From contig NC_056767.1 in the NCBI RefSeq assembly GCF_018687715.1, forward strand, positions 3,224,001 through 3,288,000: 64,000 bases of DNA. Reading direction: 5' to 3'. Position 1 is the stretch's first letter. The number at the start of each line of letters is the position of its first letter. Both the position numbers and the translations under genes were made by a program. Source of the stretch: Carya illinoinensis. Its lineage: Eukaryota > Streptophyta > Magnoliopsida > Fagales > Juglandaceae. Shown here piece after piece: positions 34,986 to 62,063 of this stretch. The notes beneath the pieces were generated by a model, which searched no databases, had not been told where the DNA came from, and saw nothing but the letters and a program-made list of their open reading frames with translations.

Positions 34986-37900
34986 TCACATACGTTTATC
35001 GCATAATAACATCCTCCAGCTAGAATGGGGGCCCTCGCCTGTTTCGCGAAGTGCAGGAACCCATCCCAAGGCAGATGCAATTTCCTTCACTTCATAAATA
35101 ACAGATACCTTGTCACGTATATAAACACGCCCATCTGGTCTTAGCATCCGATCCATCTCAAGCATGATGGTTGAGATGTCACATTTTTGCCTGACACAAA
35201 TAACATTAGTTGAGAATTTGCGTATGCTTTAATACAAGTTGAGGTTTGAATAGATGAAACAAATACAAAGTGGGCAGATTAATTACCTTTTCTTCTCAAC
35301 AGAGAAGAGACCATTTGCATGCAGCAGGTCATACGATCTGGGGTAAGTGTCAAATGGCTCGCACCTGGAAACGAAGTTTTGAGCATCATAACTCAAGTCC
35401 AGTCATTTAGTGACAGGTATAAGCTCCAAAAGTTAGGTTTTGTCTTTTATTACAGATTTACAGCCTTGTTAATCCCAGGATATAACTTTTATAACCATCC
35501 AGCCACATTAGGGAAATAGTGAACAATTCAAAGTGGAAACTTTATAGTCCCCAGAGTTGTTAACTTTGCTTCAATACAATATAAAAAAGAGAAATGATAT
35601 TTATAATCATAAAGTACGCAAGTGCCGTGCACTCCTTTTGATATAAAAAAAAAATGAGTAAATATGAGATCATATGAAAAAATTGATTTTTTAATAATAG
35701 AGTCCCACTCTTTTGTAAAAGGAGTGCACGGCGATTGCACAATCTATAGTTGTAATCATCTCTAAGGTAATGGTGGTAACAAGAGTTCAAGTAAATGCTT
35801 TGAAACCACCAGGAAAATGAACAAAAGATGTAGCTATTTTCGAAATAGATAGTTGAAGGTGCAAAGCACATACCAGTCATGCCTAACTCCTATAAGTCCA
35901 CGGTCATAGATAACAGGTAAGGTATTGAACCCACCAACAGGAACAACATTCATAACCCAGCAATCAAGCTGGAGATCATGCAATGCTGCCGCAAACCTGC
36001 CACATTCAGAATGATATAAATTCTTTTCAACTTAAAGGGGGGAAAAAAAGTAACATCCAATTTCTATGTGGTAGCATGAGAAAGGCATGTAGAGTTTTTT
36101 AGATGATGTACCCTCCATATCCAGCTCTCATGTCCATCACATTTCTTAGTTTGAAGCCTTTCCAGCGGAAAACTCTAACATAACTAGTTATTATCTCATT
36201 CCAATACTTTGACTCTGCCTTGAAAATTTCCTTTCTGGATTTGTAGGCATCCATTTCTATGCTCTGAAGCCTGTCTGGTGGATAATGAAGGCGTGCAGGC
36301 CATGGAGTTACATTAGCTCCATATCCAGTCTCTGGTAATGGAGTGATGCATGCCTTCAAACCAACATACCTGCAAAAAGTAACCGAATTGCCAAAATTTT
36401 ATTATTTATCTTAGACTTAATTTTCTCCTGAGTAGCTAGCTAAGCCTTATTGAGCTCTTGTAGGATGTAAAGAATGTGCCATTGTATGTCCAATAAAGCA
36501 ATTAGAGTAACAAGTCAGATGATTGTTTTACAGAAAATTTCATGCAAAAGATCAATTAAGATACTGAATTCAATATCTTTCAATATCTCTTCTCTGCCAG
36601 AAACAGTGTTACTGAAATGCCAGAAATCTCAGTGCTTCCAGCCTAAATTTTCCCTTTTGGGTTCTGTTCCAACTCTATTTATTTTAAGGCTACCGGCCAA
36701 TTTTAGTAATTATGTCATTTTCTTTATTTTTCATACGTTTTCCACATCCTACAAGCCCCCGGTGCATTTGCTTCCCTTTTTCTTCTTACACGGAAATTCC
36801 TCTATTAGAAAAAATAATTTTTCATGCCCTACAACTAAACTCCGGCAAAAATTGGAATGTAAATCTGTTTAAATGTGGAAAATATAGTTCGAAAGGCTTA
36901 GTTTCTGATATAATTTTAATGTCAAAACTCAAAACTAAAATAAATTCACGTATATAACTTTTTCTGCACAACAACATCACAGCTCATCAGAAGATGGCAT
37001 TTTTACCCATCTGATAATTGATTTTGATCGGAAAATGAAGATTCATGCACTACGTTATGCCACTCAACCAAAGTAAACTCAAAACAGTGAAGCAGGTCAT
37101 ACCAAACATCGTCTGGATCATCACTGGAATCACATAATGGAGGTTGCAACCCATTATCCCGATTAAGATAGCAGCTGTTGTTCAAAGGTTTTTGCCATAT
37201 AGCAATATATCCCTTCTTCTTTACTAGTTTCCAACAAATGCGAGTAGTCAGGTCCTCCATTTCTGTACATACATAAGCCAAAGATGAATTCGTGCAATCC
37301 AAAGACGGTAAGAATACTCTGTTCTTGGATACCAAAGAAAGATGATAAGTGCTAACAAAATGGAAATCACCAAGAGAGAAGGGTTGGGGGAATAAAGAGA
37401 GGAAGCTCTTGAATGAGGAATATCAACCAAAGGAAAGACACTACAAGCAAATATTATAAAAATGTACGACCAAACGCTAAATAATTGCCAAGAAACAGAT
37501 ATTCAGAATAACGTTGTCATAACGAGCTACCTTCCCATTGTTTTCGTAGGCTCTCATCATGTTTATAGACCTGCTCGCCCGCTAATACAAAGTATCCTCC
37601 TGCTCTTAGCATCCTGTTGGCCTCAAGGAGCAGCTTTCCATCTCCATCACAAGCCAAGGAAAAATCGAGTATCAGTGACCAAGCGCTTTAGCCAACAATT
37701 ATCAAATACATTCACAATAATTTATTTTCTTCTCTTCTTTTTATTTGACTTGAAGATAAAATTGTGCCAAGTAAAATCATGAAAACTTCTGGTAACTGGG
37801 AACCTCAGATGTACGCCAGTGACTTCATGTAGCACAATAACGAGCATTTAGTAAATCGTAATGTTGAAAACTGTTGAAGATATAGACTACAGCATCTTGA

Positions 37901-39966
37901 TTCTGAAAATCTTAAAGAGCAACTTCTAAAATTTTAGAAGCAAGCAGAGGCTCTAAAGCTTTATATGCAGAGGGAAAAGGGCGTACCATCAAGGGTCCAA
38001 CTAACCCCACATCCCAAACAATGGATGAAGTCAAAAGCCTGGCTTGGATACAACAGACGACGTGTGGCAAATGTTGCTACCATTGCAGGCACACCACGCT
38101 CTAAAGCAAATTGAATCTGGTTCTCATGAACATCTTTTCGTGCTATTGACAGAGTAATCACATTACGCTGCATCAAAAAGGCACCAAAATCTGCTACTCC
38201 ACTATCAATGTCCAAGGCTACTCGGGTCTTTTGGCCAAAAGCAATGTCAGGAATCATCTGCCATTCAATTAAAGAGATGCCACTCAATTTCCTGCTTATA
38301 CAAACTAATATATGATGAGAATTCCAGAACAGACCAACCTTAGAAATCTGGTTCAAGTGGTTAACTGCCCTTCCACCTCCCGGAAAAACAAACTTGTCCT
38401 TTTGTATTGATATCCAGTTCTGTCTATTTTTGTCTCCAACCAGACCAGTACGGGGTACATTTCTCAACCACACCTGCAATTATATCTCAATAGTTAGCCG
38501 ATAAAAAAAATCCCTCAAACTGAACGAGCCATCGATGAGTAGCAGATTGAAAAACAAGGAAAAATGTTGCCATGGATCGTAACTGTCATATATTAGCAAG
38601 CAACAATTTAAATGGATCTCAGCCGATGCACACCTTGGAAATTAAGAAACAAACTCAAGAGAAGCATCAAGTTTTTCTACTAGGAATGCTCCAGGTCCAG
38701 ATTACATCAGCTATATTTTTATGTAAGTGTGCATATACAGCCTTAAGAGATCTAAGAATATCGCACATAAAGGGCAGAAAGGACACTATATAATCAAAAT
38801 TAATTTGTTTTGTTGCCACCAAAAGCCCCAAATACGAACACTTCTCTCATAATATAATCAGCACTACCTTTAGCTTCTCAATTCAAGACTGCATTAGTTT
38901 CCTACATTTACCAACCGCATATCAGCCAGAGCTAGATGAAGCATGAACTTAGTCATTCAGCATGAACGCGTATCAAAATTTACATCTAAAGCACCTTAAG
39001 CATTTCCTACCTAAAATACCAAACTTTAAACGTTAACCAACCGAAAAAGACATCTAAATCCCACTAAGTTAGGCCTACTCATTACCCACCCTTTATACAT
39101 TTCTAAACTACACGATCAGAAGCACAACTTCTCAAAATGCCATGATCAATCATCAATCAAATAATCCAAGACATGATGATGATGACGATGACGACGGTCA
39201 TGATGATGACAACAACACATCGAAACAAACCACATAAGAACACATTTGTGAATCAAACTACCTCGTCTCGGCTCCTAGGCCACGGTATCTTAACCAGATA
39301 CCCCTCCGGCCTCGGCACCAAGCAATCCAACCCTTTCCCTTCCTCAGGGCAATGTCGCTCGAACTTCTCCACACTGTCACCCAAATTCAGCCGCCTAATC
39401 TCATCTACATTGTCCAAGCACGGTACGTACTCGCTCATACTTTGCTCACACACCCCATACTTTTCAACCTTAACCCTGCGACTAACAGCCTTTTTCTTCT
39501 TCTCCTCCTCCTCACTCCCACCGCTCAAACCCCTCAGCTCCTCCTCCGTCAAACTCTCGTCTATCTCCCCGACCTCAAAGTCCAGAGACATGGCGCCCGT
39601 TTCGTCGACTATCCCCATCCTGATCATCAAGTCCACTCGCGGTGGCTTAGGTGGGGGAGGCGGAGGCGACGACGCTTTTGTGGGGGGCGGCGGGGGAGGA
39701 GGAGGTAGAGGAGGTGGCGAATAAGAATAAGAAGGAGGAGGAGGAAGAGGAGGAGGAGAAGAAGAAGGAGAAGAAGAAGAAGAAGAAGAAGGCGTGGTTC
39801 GGGTGAGAGGCGGGAGGGAGGAGGAGACGATGAGGGAAGAGTAAGGGGAAGAGAAGCGGTCGAAGAGGAAGAAAAGGGAGAGGAAGAGGATGGTAAAGGC
39901 CGTAATTTTGACAAAAATAGGGGTCCTAAAAGCCTCAGTGAATGTATTCATCGAAACAGAGTTCAT
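34986..39966 (-). CDS. Probable methyltransferase, PMT10/11/12 group (DUF248), with changed SAM motif
   Basis: Nine exons join in frame: 39966-39262, 38473-38339, 38257-37987, 37641-37531, 37262-37103, 36369-36112, 35996-35874, 35364-35287, 35190-34986, giving 681 residues, close to Arabidopsis PMT11/PMT12. The layout is that of a type II Golgi protein: a short cytosolic end, a membrane segment (about residues 18-38), a Ser/Pro-rich stem (about 55-105), then the DUF248 domain (from CLDNVDEI to the end). PMT proteins are putative methyltransferases of cell-wall pectin; QUA2 is the best-known relative. The second methyltransferase half is conserved ([40 protein letters not shown]). Oddly, the first SAM-binding loop, usually D-x-G-C-G-V-A-S-F-G, reads [10 protein letters not shown], and the usual HCSRCR motif reads HCLGCG. 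The frame is intact, so this may be a diverged or non-catalytic copy. Confidence 0.9.
35590..35762. mobile_element. MITE in a PMT intron
   Basis: About 170 bp with inverted ends: CAAGTGCCGTGCACTCCTTTT on the left pairs with AAAAGGAGTGCACGGC on the right. It lies in the intron between the seventh and eighth coding exons of the PMT gene. A diverged relative is at 29641-29812. Confidence 0.7.
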
Positions 39967-40061
39967 GACTTTCCGAATCTGCTCCGTTTGTTTCTCGGGA
40001 AAATGTAACTAAGACAGAGAGGCCGGAAGCACTGCTTAAGACGGCAAGACGAGAGATCCAG

Positions 40062-40065
<4 letters not shown>

Positions 40066-40102
<37 letters not shown>
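40066..40102. repeat. (GA)18 microsatellite in the PMT 5' region
   Basis: Uninterrupted GA run about 100 bases upstream of the PMT ATG (39966), so probably in its leader or core promoter. Confidence 0.9.
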
Positions 40103-40105
<3 letters not shown>

Positions 40106-40869
40106 TGTAGTGAGTAGATAAGCCTAGGGAGGACGTGGTGGGGACGACACGAACTTTATATTAGTTTGGATTTTAGTGAGAATGGCGTGCGACCCACCCA
40201 CAGGCCATCTGTACGGACATTGAAGATTCCGTTAAACTTTGGACTTTTTACACTGCAGATTTGCTAATCATAGTAAACTCCAAACGTCTCGTAGATCGTT
40301 TCAGATCTGTCAGAACGTCTGAACAATTTTATAGCTTTGGATCGTGGAAATTTTTCTCCCTCTTTCACGGATTTTAAGGAATATGGTGAGAGGAATGGAC
40401 ACGTAAGATGAAATTTTTTTAAAATATTTAATATTATATGAGATTCAGTTAAATAATAATAATAATATTTTATTATTTAATTAAATTTATTTGTCTCGTT
40501 CTACATTTTAGAATTTAAAAAAGAGTTTTAAGATTCTGTCCCACGTCTATAAATACTAATGCATAATAGCATGTGGGCCCACATCTATTTATTAAAGAAT
40601 GTTAGGTAATATTGAGTCTAATATTAAATTTTAAATCGATTTTAATATTTAAAAATAATTTCTAAATTATTAAATATTATTCATATTAAAACTTCGTTAT
40701 ATGTAAGATTTATAATTTTTTTTAATTCAATATTTTTTATATTTACTATTTATAATTTTTTTAATTTTTTATAAATATATTTAAATTTATTTTAACATTT
40801 AAACATATTTAAACTCATTTTATGTGAGTTCTATAAAACTTACTCTACTATATCAATTTATTATTATTT

Positions 40870-41095
40870 ATAAAAAATTCAACTCATCTCAACTCAGCTT
40901 AGCATAGCTCAGATAAGATGAGATGAAATATTTTGTTGAAAGTTAAATAAAATATTGTTATAATATAATTTTTTAATATTAATTTTATTTTAAAATTTGA
41001 AAAAATTAAATTTTTTGTTATATTTTATATAAAAATTTTAAAAAAATATAATAATTAAATAAAATGAGTTGAAATAATTTGATATTTGGTATCCA
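40870..41095. mobile_element. MITE-like element, GATGAGATGA family
   Basis: CTCATCTCAACTCAGC and AGATAAGATGAGATGAAATA on the left side, then an AT-rich body with AAAATATTGTTATAATATAA. It shares these words with 55728-56096. Ends are uncertain. Confidence 0.5.
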
Positions 41096-43470
41096 AATTG
41101 TCTTTAATTTTAGAAAAATATCTCATTAAAATCTCTTAAAGAGGAGAGAGAGAAAAGTCATCTCTTCTCTGTTTTTTAGCTATATTCTCTTCATTTTTTG
41201 TTTTTATTCTTGCTCTCGACATTTCACCTAAATTTTTTGTGTTTTATTCTTGCTTTCGACATTTCACCTAAAAATATAATAAAAAGAATATAAAAATCTC
41301 TTTCATTCAAAGGACCGCTCAATTTGCATTTAACTTCTTTCCTTTTCTTTTTTTTTTTTTAATTTTAAGATGAAAAAAATCTTGGAAGATATGTAAATGT
41401 AACATGTCCTTTGGTCCGCTTAAACTTTATACATGGGTAACATGTTTCAATAATATAGAGTAGCTAAATGGTCGATTTTTCATCGATGAGATATGATCTC
41501 TTCAAATTATTTGTTGAATCTTAAACTTAGAGGAAACATATTACAAAAATCAATGATCTTGACTTAAACGATTAATTTGCAATCATTTTTAAACTATCAA
41601 TTTTTTACAATCATCCTAAAATAAAAATTAGGAGTTTTGCTAATCATCATCTCACATTCTATACTTATTTTGTTTTATTTTTTAATTTGTTTTATTCCTC
41701 TTAAGTTAATTGAGTTCTTCGACTCATCACCTATATACCATATATTTGATAAAGTAAAAAATTAAAAAATTCTATATAATGTGTGGTATGGGGATGATCC
41801 GTAAATTTTTCAAAATTCAGATATATAGAAATTAAACAAAAATTATCTGTGAGGTCTAGGTCATTACATAACACGATTATATAAAGTTCTATATATGTAA
41901 CATTTTGTTCCCCCTGCTCATATTAGTATCATAATATAGAATTTTCTTTTTTGAAGTAAAATTTGAATACATGTTGTTTATATCTCCATGTCCTTAATTT
42001 TCTACTATATATAAGTATTGGTTTCTAATCCATAAGTATATGATATTTAAGCAAGAAATTTGAAGATTCAAATCTACTAAATTTTCTATTCGAACTTTAA
42101 GACTTAAAGTAAGAAAAAGACACAAATAAAATGGTACATCATTAATTGAGTGTTTCATGTTGTTCGACTCAAATAACTATAAATATTATAATATCACTTC
42201 ATGTATTTATCTCACTCCCACATAAATGTATCATTAAAATTATTATAAAAATTTTCAAAAACATTAAAATAAGTTAAGTTCTTTAAAAAGCTAGAAAACA
42301 AAAGCTTGAAAAAAAAAATCTTAAAAAAAGAAAGTAAAACTTATAAAAAAAAAAATCCAAAAATCATTAATATACTAAGAAACCTAAATCTAACAAAAAA
42401 AAAAAAAATACTTTGTTAAATTAGAAAACGTTATAAAATGATAAATACTTTAACTGCAAAAAGATTCTATAAAAATAAACTAATAAATTAACGTGACTTG
42501 GTATAATATTAATAGCACTCTCAATAGATTCTTCATCCTATCATTTAAAATACATCACCCTCCTTTTTATATTTTACATATTGAATTTTATAATATGTCA
42601 TTCATCAGCTTATCTATTTTTTCTTTATATCATTTAAATAATTTTTTTTATTCTTTTTATATATTTCCTTTCTACCAATAAATTTAAAATATCCATATAT
42701 TTTTTTATATTTGCAATTTGTTTATACATGCAATGTAAAATAATTCAGTCCTATACATAAAATATATAAGTCAAATAAAAATTAAAAATAAAATCAAAAT
42801 ATGAAAAAATTGGTTTAAAAATATTTCAAAGATATTTTTTAGAAGAAAATGGAATATATGTGTTTTAAATGATGAACAATATATAAAAAGAATTTGCTTA
42901 CATGGTAAAAATCAAAGTAAAAGAAAATGAAGAAGTAAACGAAATATAAATAATAATAAAAAGTTTACAAGATGAACCATAATAGCGGGTTAATGTAGCT
43001 AAATGTATTTTACATTTCATTTTACATAATTGAATGGAACTCTTTTTTATGGCAATTCTTCGAATAATTTACATTTTTGTATAATACAAAAGTCATTGAG
43101 AGTGCTCTTAAATTGTAAAATTACTTTTATTAAAAAATAAATTTAACATATTATATGAAATCATATTAGTTTGAAGATTTACTTTTATAGGATCTCTATA
43201 TGTAGCATCTCTTTTTAATTTAATAAAATTATGAGCTTTTGGTAGATTATGTTTTTCAAGTTTGATACTTTTTAACTTTTAATGTTTTAAATTTTTTGTT
43301 TCCTCTCTTACTTTTTTGTTTTTTAATTTCTTTTTTAAGTTATTTATTTTTATTTTCAAGGTTTTTTTTTATCTGTATGTTTAAAACACTTTTCTTTCTC
43401 TTTTTTTTTTTTAATGATTTTTACACCATATTTTAGTTTTTTAACACATGCACACACCAAATCTTTATTA

Positions 43471-43485
43471 GATCCCAACAGATAA
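43471..43485. repeat. Left target-site duplication of SINE 1
   Basis: GATCCCAACAGATAA, identical to 43809-43823. Confidence 0.9.
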
Positions 43486-43808
43486 TTACCACTGAGGGTG
43501 GTGGCTTAGTAGTCCATGAGTCTAAAGGTGGACACTAGTTTCTGGGGTCGAATCCCGCAACAGGAAGCATTCAGGAATCAGGATTATTGGCAATCCATTA
43601 ACTTATAGACCATTCATGCCCTCATGGGGTTGGGATCAAGCTATGACCAAGTCTGACTTTTAGAAAGCGCCTATGGTTCTCGCTGTCCACCTCCCATCTG
43701 GCTCTGCAGTGGGTTGGGTGTTACTATAGTCACGTCATGGTAAGGAAACCATCTTTGGTCACCCCTCTAACCCTTATTGCTAAGGTGAAGGACCAAAAAA
43801 AAAAAAAG
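43486..43808 (+). mobile_element. tRNA-derived SINE (SINE 1)
   Basis: A 323-bp insertion with an exact 15-bp target duplication (43471-43485 and 43809-43823), an A-rich tail, and an internal RNA polymerase III promoter: an A-box-like TGGCTTAGTAG at 43502-43512 and a B-box-like GGTCGAATCC at 43546-43555. It lies between the AT-rich region and the 3' end of the UDP-sugar pyrophosphorylase gene. Confidence 0.88.
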
Positions 43809-43823
43809 GATCCCAACAGATAA
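43809..43823. repeat. Right target-site duplication of SINE 1
   Basis: GATCCCAACAGATAA, identical to 43471-43485. Confidence 0.9.
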
Positions 43824-44201
43824 ATAAAAAAGTTCTAACGAAGAAACGAAGTCAATCACTCCTACAAATGAAACGTAAACTTTCTGCACAAATGCCAATT
43901 TACATGAGGTGAGAGACTTTCACATAGCATCTTGCTCTCACAATATATATATATATATATATATAAGTGTTCATAAAACTAGGCAAAGGACTTTTATTGA
44001 TATACCAGGGGTAACAAAATCTATGCAACAGATTCAATATCATTCCTTAATTTGCTCTGAAAGGGTTTGGCTTGGACCTAATCTTTGTTAGAACTAGATC
44101 AACTGGACGAGATACATAAGAATCATAATTCATAAAACAAAACAAAGTTTTATTTCTGGCTTCAGAAGTGATATGATAAAAGTCTCTGGATAAGCTCACT
44201 C

Positions 44202-58781
<14,580 letters not shown>

Positions 58782-58806
58782 AGCTGCTCGGTTCGGATCC
58801 AAAAGC

Positions 58807-58837
58807 AGAGAGAGAAAGAGAGAGAGAGAGAGAGAGG
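58807..58837. repeat. (GA)n microsatellite in the USP leader
   Basis: An interrupted GA run, 26 bases upstream of the USP start at 58781. Read on the minus strand it encodes Ser-Leu repeats in frame with USP. Confidence 0.9.
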
Positions 58838-58853
58838 ATGAAAGATGTTTCAA

Positions 58854-60645
58854 ATGAATATATGGGAGTTGTAGTAGTAGTAGTAGGACTCTGTTTCTAC
58901 GTAAACATTAGAAGAGAAAGATGAAAGGCGTTGCGTGCGATGTGGATCTGAGACAAGACACCTAAACTAGTTAACGAAACAGAAATACTATTACTAGGAT
59001 AGGAGACCACTTTTTTTTTTTTTTAGTTCTTTATTTGGTAAAAATTTTCATGAAGTATATGTTAAATTTTGATAAGTAAAAACTTATCCATCTGTCTATT
59101 TTTTTTATCATCTTCTCATAATTATATGATATGGTATTAGATAATAGATTCATAAGTAAAATATAATAAATAATCTCTAATCATTTAATATCACGTTATG
59201 AAATGATAAGAGAATTATAAGAATTAAGATAATAATTAACATTACTCAAATTTTAAAAACTTTTTTGAAATTATGTTTTAGAAAAATAGAAAAAATTTTG
59301 TATAAAAATATATTTTTTAAAATAAATAGTATATTAAAGTTTGTGAGAGTTGATACGATATTAAAAAGTTGTTTGAATATAATTTTTAAAAATTACTTTT
59401 TATTTTTGAGTTTGTAAAATTATATTAATTTTTGTATTTAAATAATGATGAAGTGATAACTATATGAAAATTTGAAATATAAAAAATTTATTATATTTTA
59501 GTGATGTTTGAAAATAAAACTATCAGAAAAGTTTAAAGATATTAACAAACTTTAAACGTCTTCAAGATTCTTTATATTCATGCACCAAGACGAACAAAAG
59601 ATCTTTCCAGCTGAGTTGAAAGAAATTCTTCTAAACTAAAAGGTTCTCTAACGTTGAAAAAAGCATTTTCTGTTAATTTAACACCGTTAATCTTTTTTTT
59701 TTTTTTAAATTATCTTCTTTTTTTTTAAATATTTATCTAGTATGTTAAAAAAACAAATGATAATTTCATAATGATTTTGAAGAATCTCCTCGAAGTAAAA
59801 GAGAACTTTATCCAACCAAAACATGATCTCATCTTTATAGCTTCTCCCTTTTGCCATACTCACGTGTAAACAATCCGATATGTAAAATGTATCATTTAAA
59901 TAGAATATATATATATATATATTATTCTGAATGTAAACAAGTTTTTACTTTTAGTATGCTGTGCTTTCAAAAGACCATTAGGTGGGTGGTGATTCTGAAG
60001 CTGCAATCAGTTGGTGGAATTCTTTGTTCCTGTTTAAACAGACTTAGTTATCCCATCAATCCATTTCCTTTAAGACCTACTCCATGTAAAATGCCTCCTT
60101 AGTCCTTAGTAGTGACCGTTCAACCAAGGTTGGAGGGATTGAGCATATGCATAGCCACCTTTTTGCATATTCTCGATATGAATCATTGCTCTTCTAGTTT
60201 TGTGGAAAAGATTGTTGCAGACACAAAGGCTGTCTTTTTGGATGTTGCATATGGTTAGTGTCTTTCCCCTCCTATCGCTTTTGATGAGTTCTGTCAAATA
60301 TGGCAGATTTTATCCAGCTTTGAAATGTCCCCTCAGACCTTTTTCATTAAAGAATGCAACCCAGAAGATTCGTTTATTATGTTATTTTGCAAGATAATGA
60401 CTTACTGACTGCATTAACTATTTTTATATCGAGAAAAAGACACAGTACAACAGGATAACATTTTATACAAAATAAAAATTCTTCCTCGAAGGAAATTTTG
60501 CTTTTTACATCGACATTATCCTGGCTTTGTTGTATATTTGAAAACAGATGTTGTGAGAAATGCAAGTTTTTCTGATACATTGTCAGACCCAACAAGAAAC
60601 TGGCTTTAAGTTGTTTTCCTTGCCATTTTTCTGCAATCTAATCGA
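58854..60645. other. Intergenic between USP and NdhM genes
   Basis: AT-rich, with a T-rich stretch near 59700 and an (AT)n run near 59905-59922. It should contain the USP promoter and the 3' region of the NdhM gene. No further gene was recognised. Confidence 0.5.
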
Positions 60646-62063
60646 TCATTGTGCATCTTGAGGTTGGTCATCGTTGTCATTAAATAGAATCCTTGGCTTC
60701 CCCATGCTGAAGTTGAGGACCTTTGCGTTCATGTTGTATTTGATTTCCCCGTCATAGAGCAGCTTTCTTATGTAATGCTCTATGTCTGAACCAATCAGAC
60801 GAAGTGTGTATTCCGTCAGAGGGGCACCCTGAATACACAAGAAATGTTCAAATCAACAAGACAAAACAGGCTTACACAAACATTAAGTGGAACAGCCCTT
60901 GTCCAAAGTTAAATTCATACCATAAAGATAGCAGTGGGCTCGAGAGAGTGGCATAGATGTTGGGATCTGAAGACTCAAATTTGAAAAGGTCGACTATGTT
61001 TAGATGTGATTACATCATTTTTGACATTTAACAGTCCCAACTTTGATAGGTGGTGGCAGTGCTTAAATGTGTAATCAGTAATCTGGTGCCATGCCAGTAT
61101 ATAGCAACTTGGTGCAAATGGGTATTAAACCAATACTCACCGGAAAAATTTAAACTAATGAGAAGAGTTTAGTTTAATTGTTTTTGTTATATTCTAATAT
61201 TCTTACTCACGTTTGGGCTAAACTCCCCTTAATAAGTGAGCCCAAAACCACCAATTATTACAAAAGTTTAAGTTGATGAGAGTGGGTGATGCATGTTTGT
61301 TGTCTGTCATAGAGAGTGTCTCTGATTTTTCCTATCCCCATGAAAACAATTGAGATTTTTATGCCCGCATTCCACAGTTGAGAAAGCAGCAGGAATTTTT
61401 CTGAACAACAATATTAGGCCACATCAATCCTTATAAGAATTCTCTATGAAACGTCTTAAACTGCCCTGCTACCAAATTAGAATTCGAATGCAGGCATGGG
61501 CATACAAGTCTGGCTAAGTAATGATCACCAGTAGCAGCAACTCCCAACTAGAAGGTAATAGGAATGATAACAACAAAGGAACTCATGGCAGCTCAGATGT
61601 GTGTGAGAAAAATTATTACCTCATAGTGATCCACAAGCTCCTGGAAGTACGCAAAAACCTTACTGCAAGTCTCAGGGGTCCACACAAACTCATCCGAGGG
61701 ATCAAGAAGCATTGTAAGTTTGTCCATCTGGGTTTGATCAAACTCCCAGGTTTCAGGATCAATATATGCTGCAAAAATCCTAACGTGCCGGGTGACACTG
61801 CTCAGCCACTGTCCTCCATATTCTCTACTCATATTCTTGCTCTTTACATTCACTTGTGGTTCCACTGGTCTTGGTTGTTTTCCTGGTATCTTCACTTTCT
61901 CTTGTTCTTGTTCTTCTACCTTCACTTCTTGTGATTCTTTTACTTCAGCTTGCTGCTGAGCTGAAACAGAAAATGCCTTCCTCTTTCTTAGTTCTCTTTT
62001 CCCTCCAACCAAACCCAGCATAGAGAACTTTGTGCAGGCCATGTAAGAAGAAATTGCTGCCAT
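60646..62063 (-). CDS. ndhM: NAD(P)H-quinone oxidoreductase subunit M, chloroplastic
   Basis: There are two exons, 62063-61620 and 60828-60646, with a GTAATA...TTCAG intron of 791 bp, giving 208 residues. The N-terminal ~50 residues are Ser/Ala/Lys-rich with few acidic residues, as in a chloroplast transit peptide, and are followed by a Glu/Lys/Gln-rich linker. The conserved NdhM domain begins near residue 90: FAAYIDPETWEFDQTQMDK, then FQELVDHYEGAPLTEYTLR across the splice site, then IGSDIEHYIRKLLYDGEIKY. NdhM is a nuclear-encoded part of the stromal arm (subcomplex A) of the thylakoid NDH complex, which drives cyclic electron flow around photosystem I. The family's usual length is about 210-220. 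No lesion was found. It is transcribed in the same direction as USP, but there is no sign of a shared unit. Confidence 0.95.

Larger units (their letters stand above)
40103..43485. other. AT-rich intergenic region
   Basis: Very AT-rich. It contains a MITE-like segment (40870-41095) and a ~48-bp imperfect duplication at about 41185-41275 (TTTTATTCTTGCTCTCGACATTTCACC-type). No gene was recognised. Confidence 0.5.

Noticed and set aside
39173..39724. Plus-strand open frames opposite PMT exon 1
   Set aside because: They mirror the Pro/Ser-rich coding sequence of the minus-strand exon, and the minus strand joins in frame to eight more exons.
61521..61934. Plus-strand open frame opposite NdhM exon 1
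   Set aside because: The minus strand encodes conserved NdhM residues that splice in frame.
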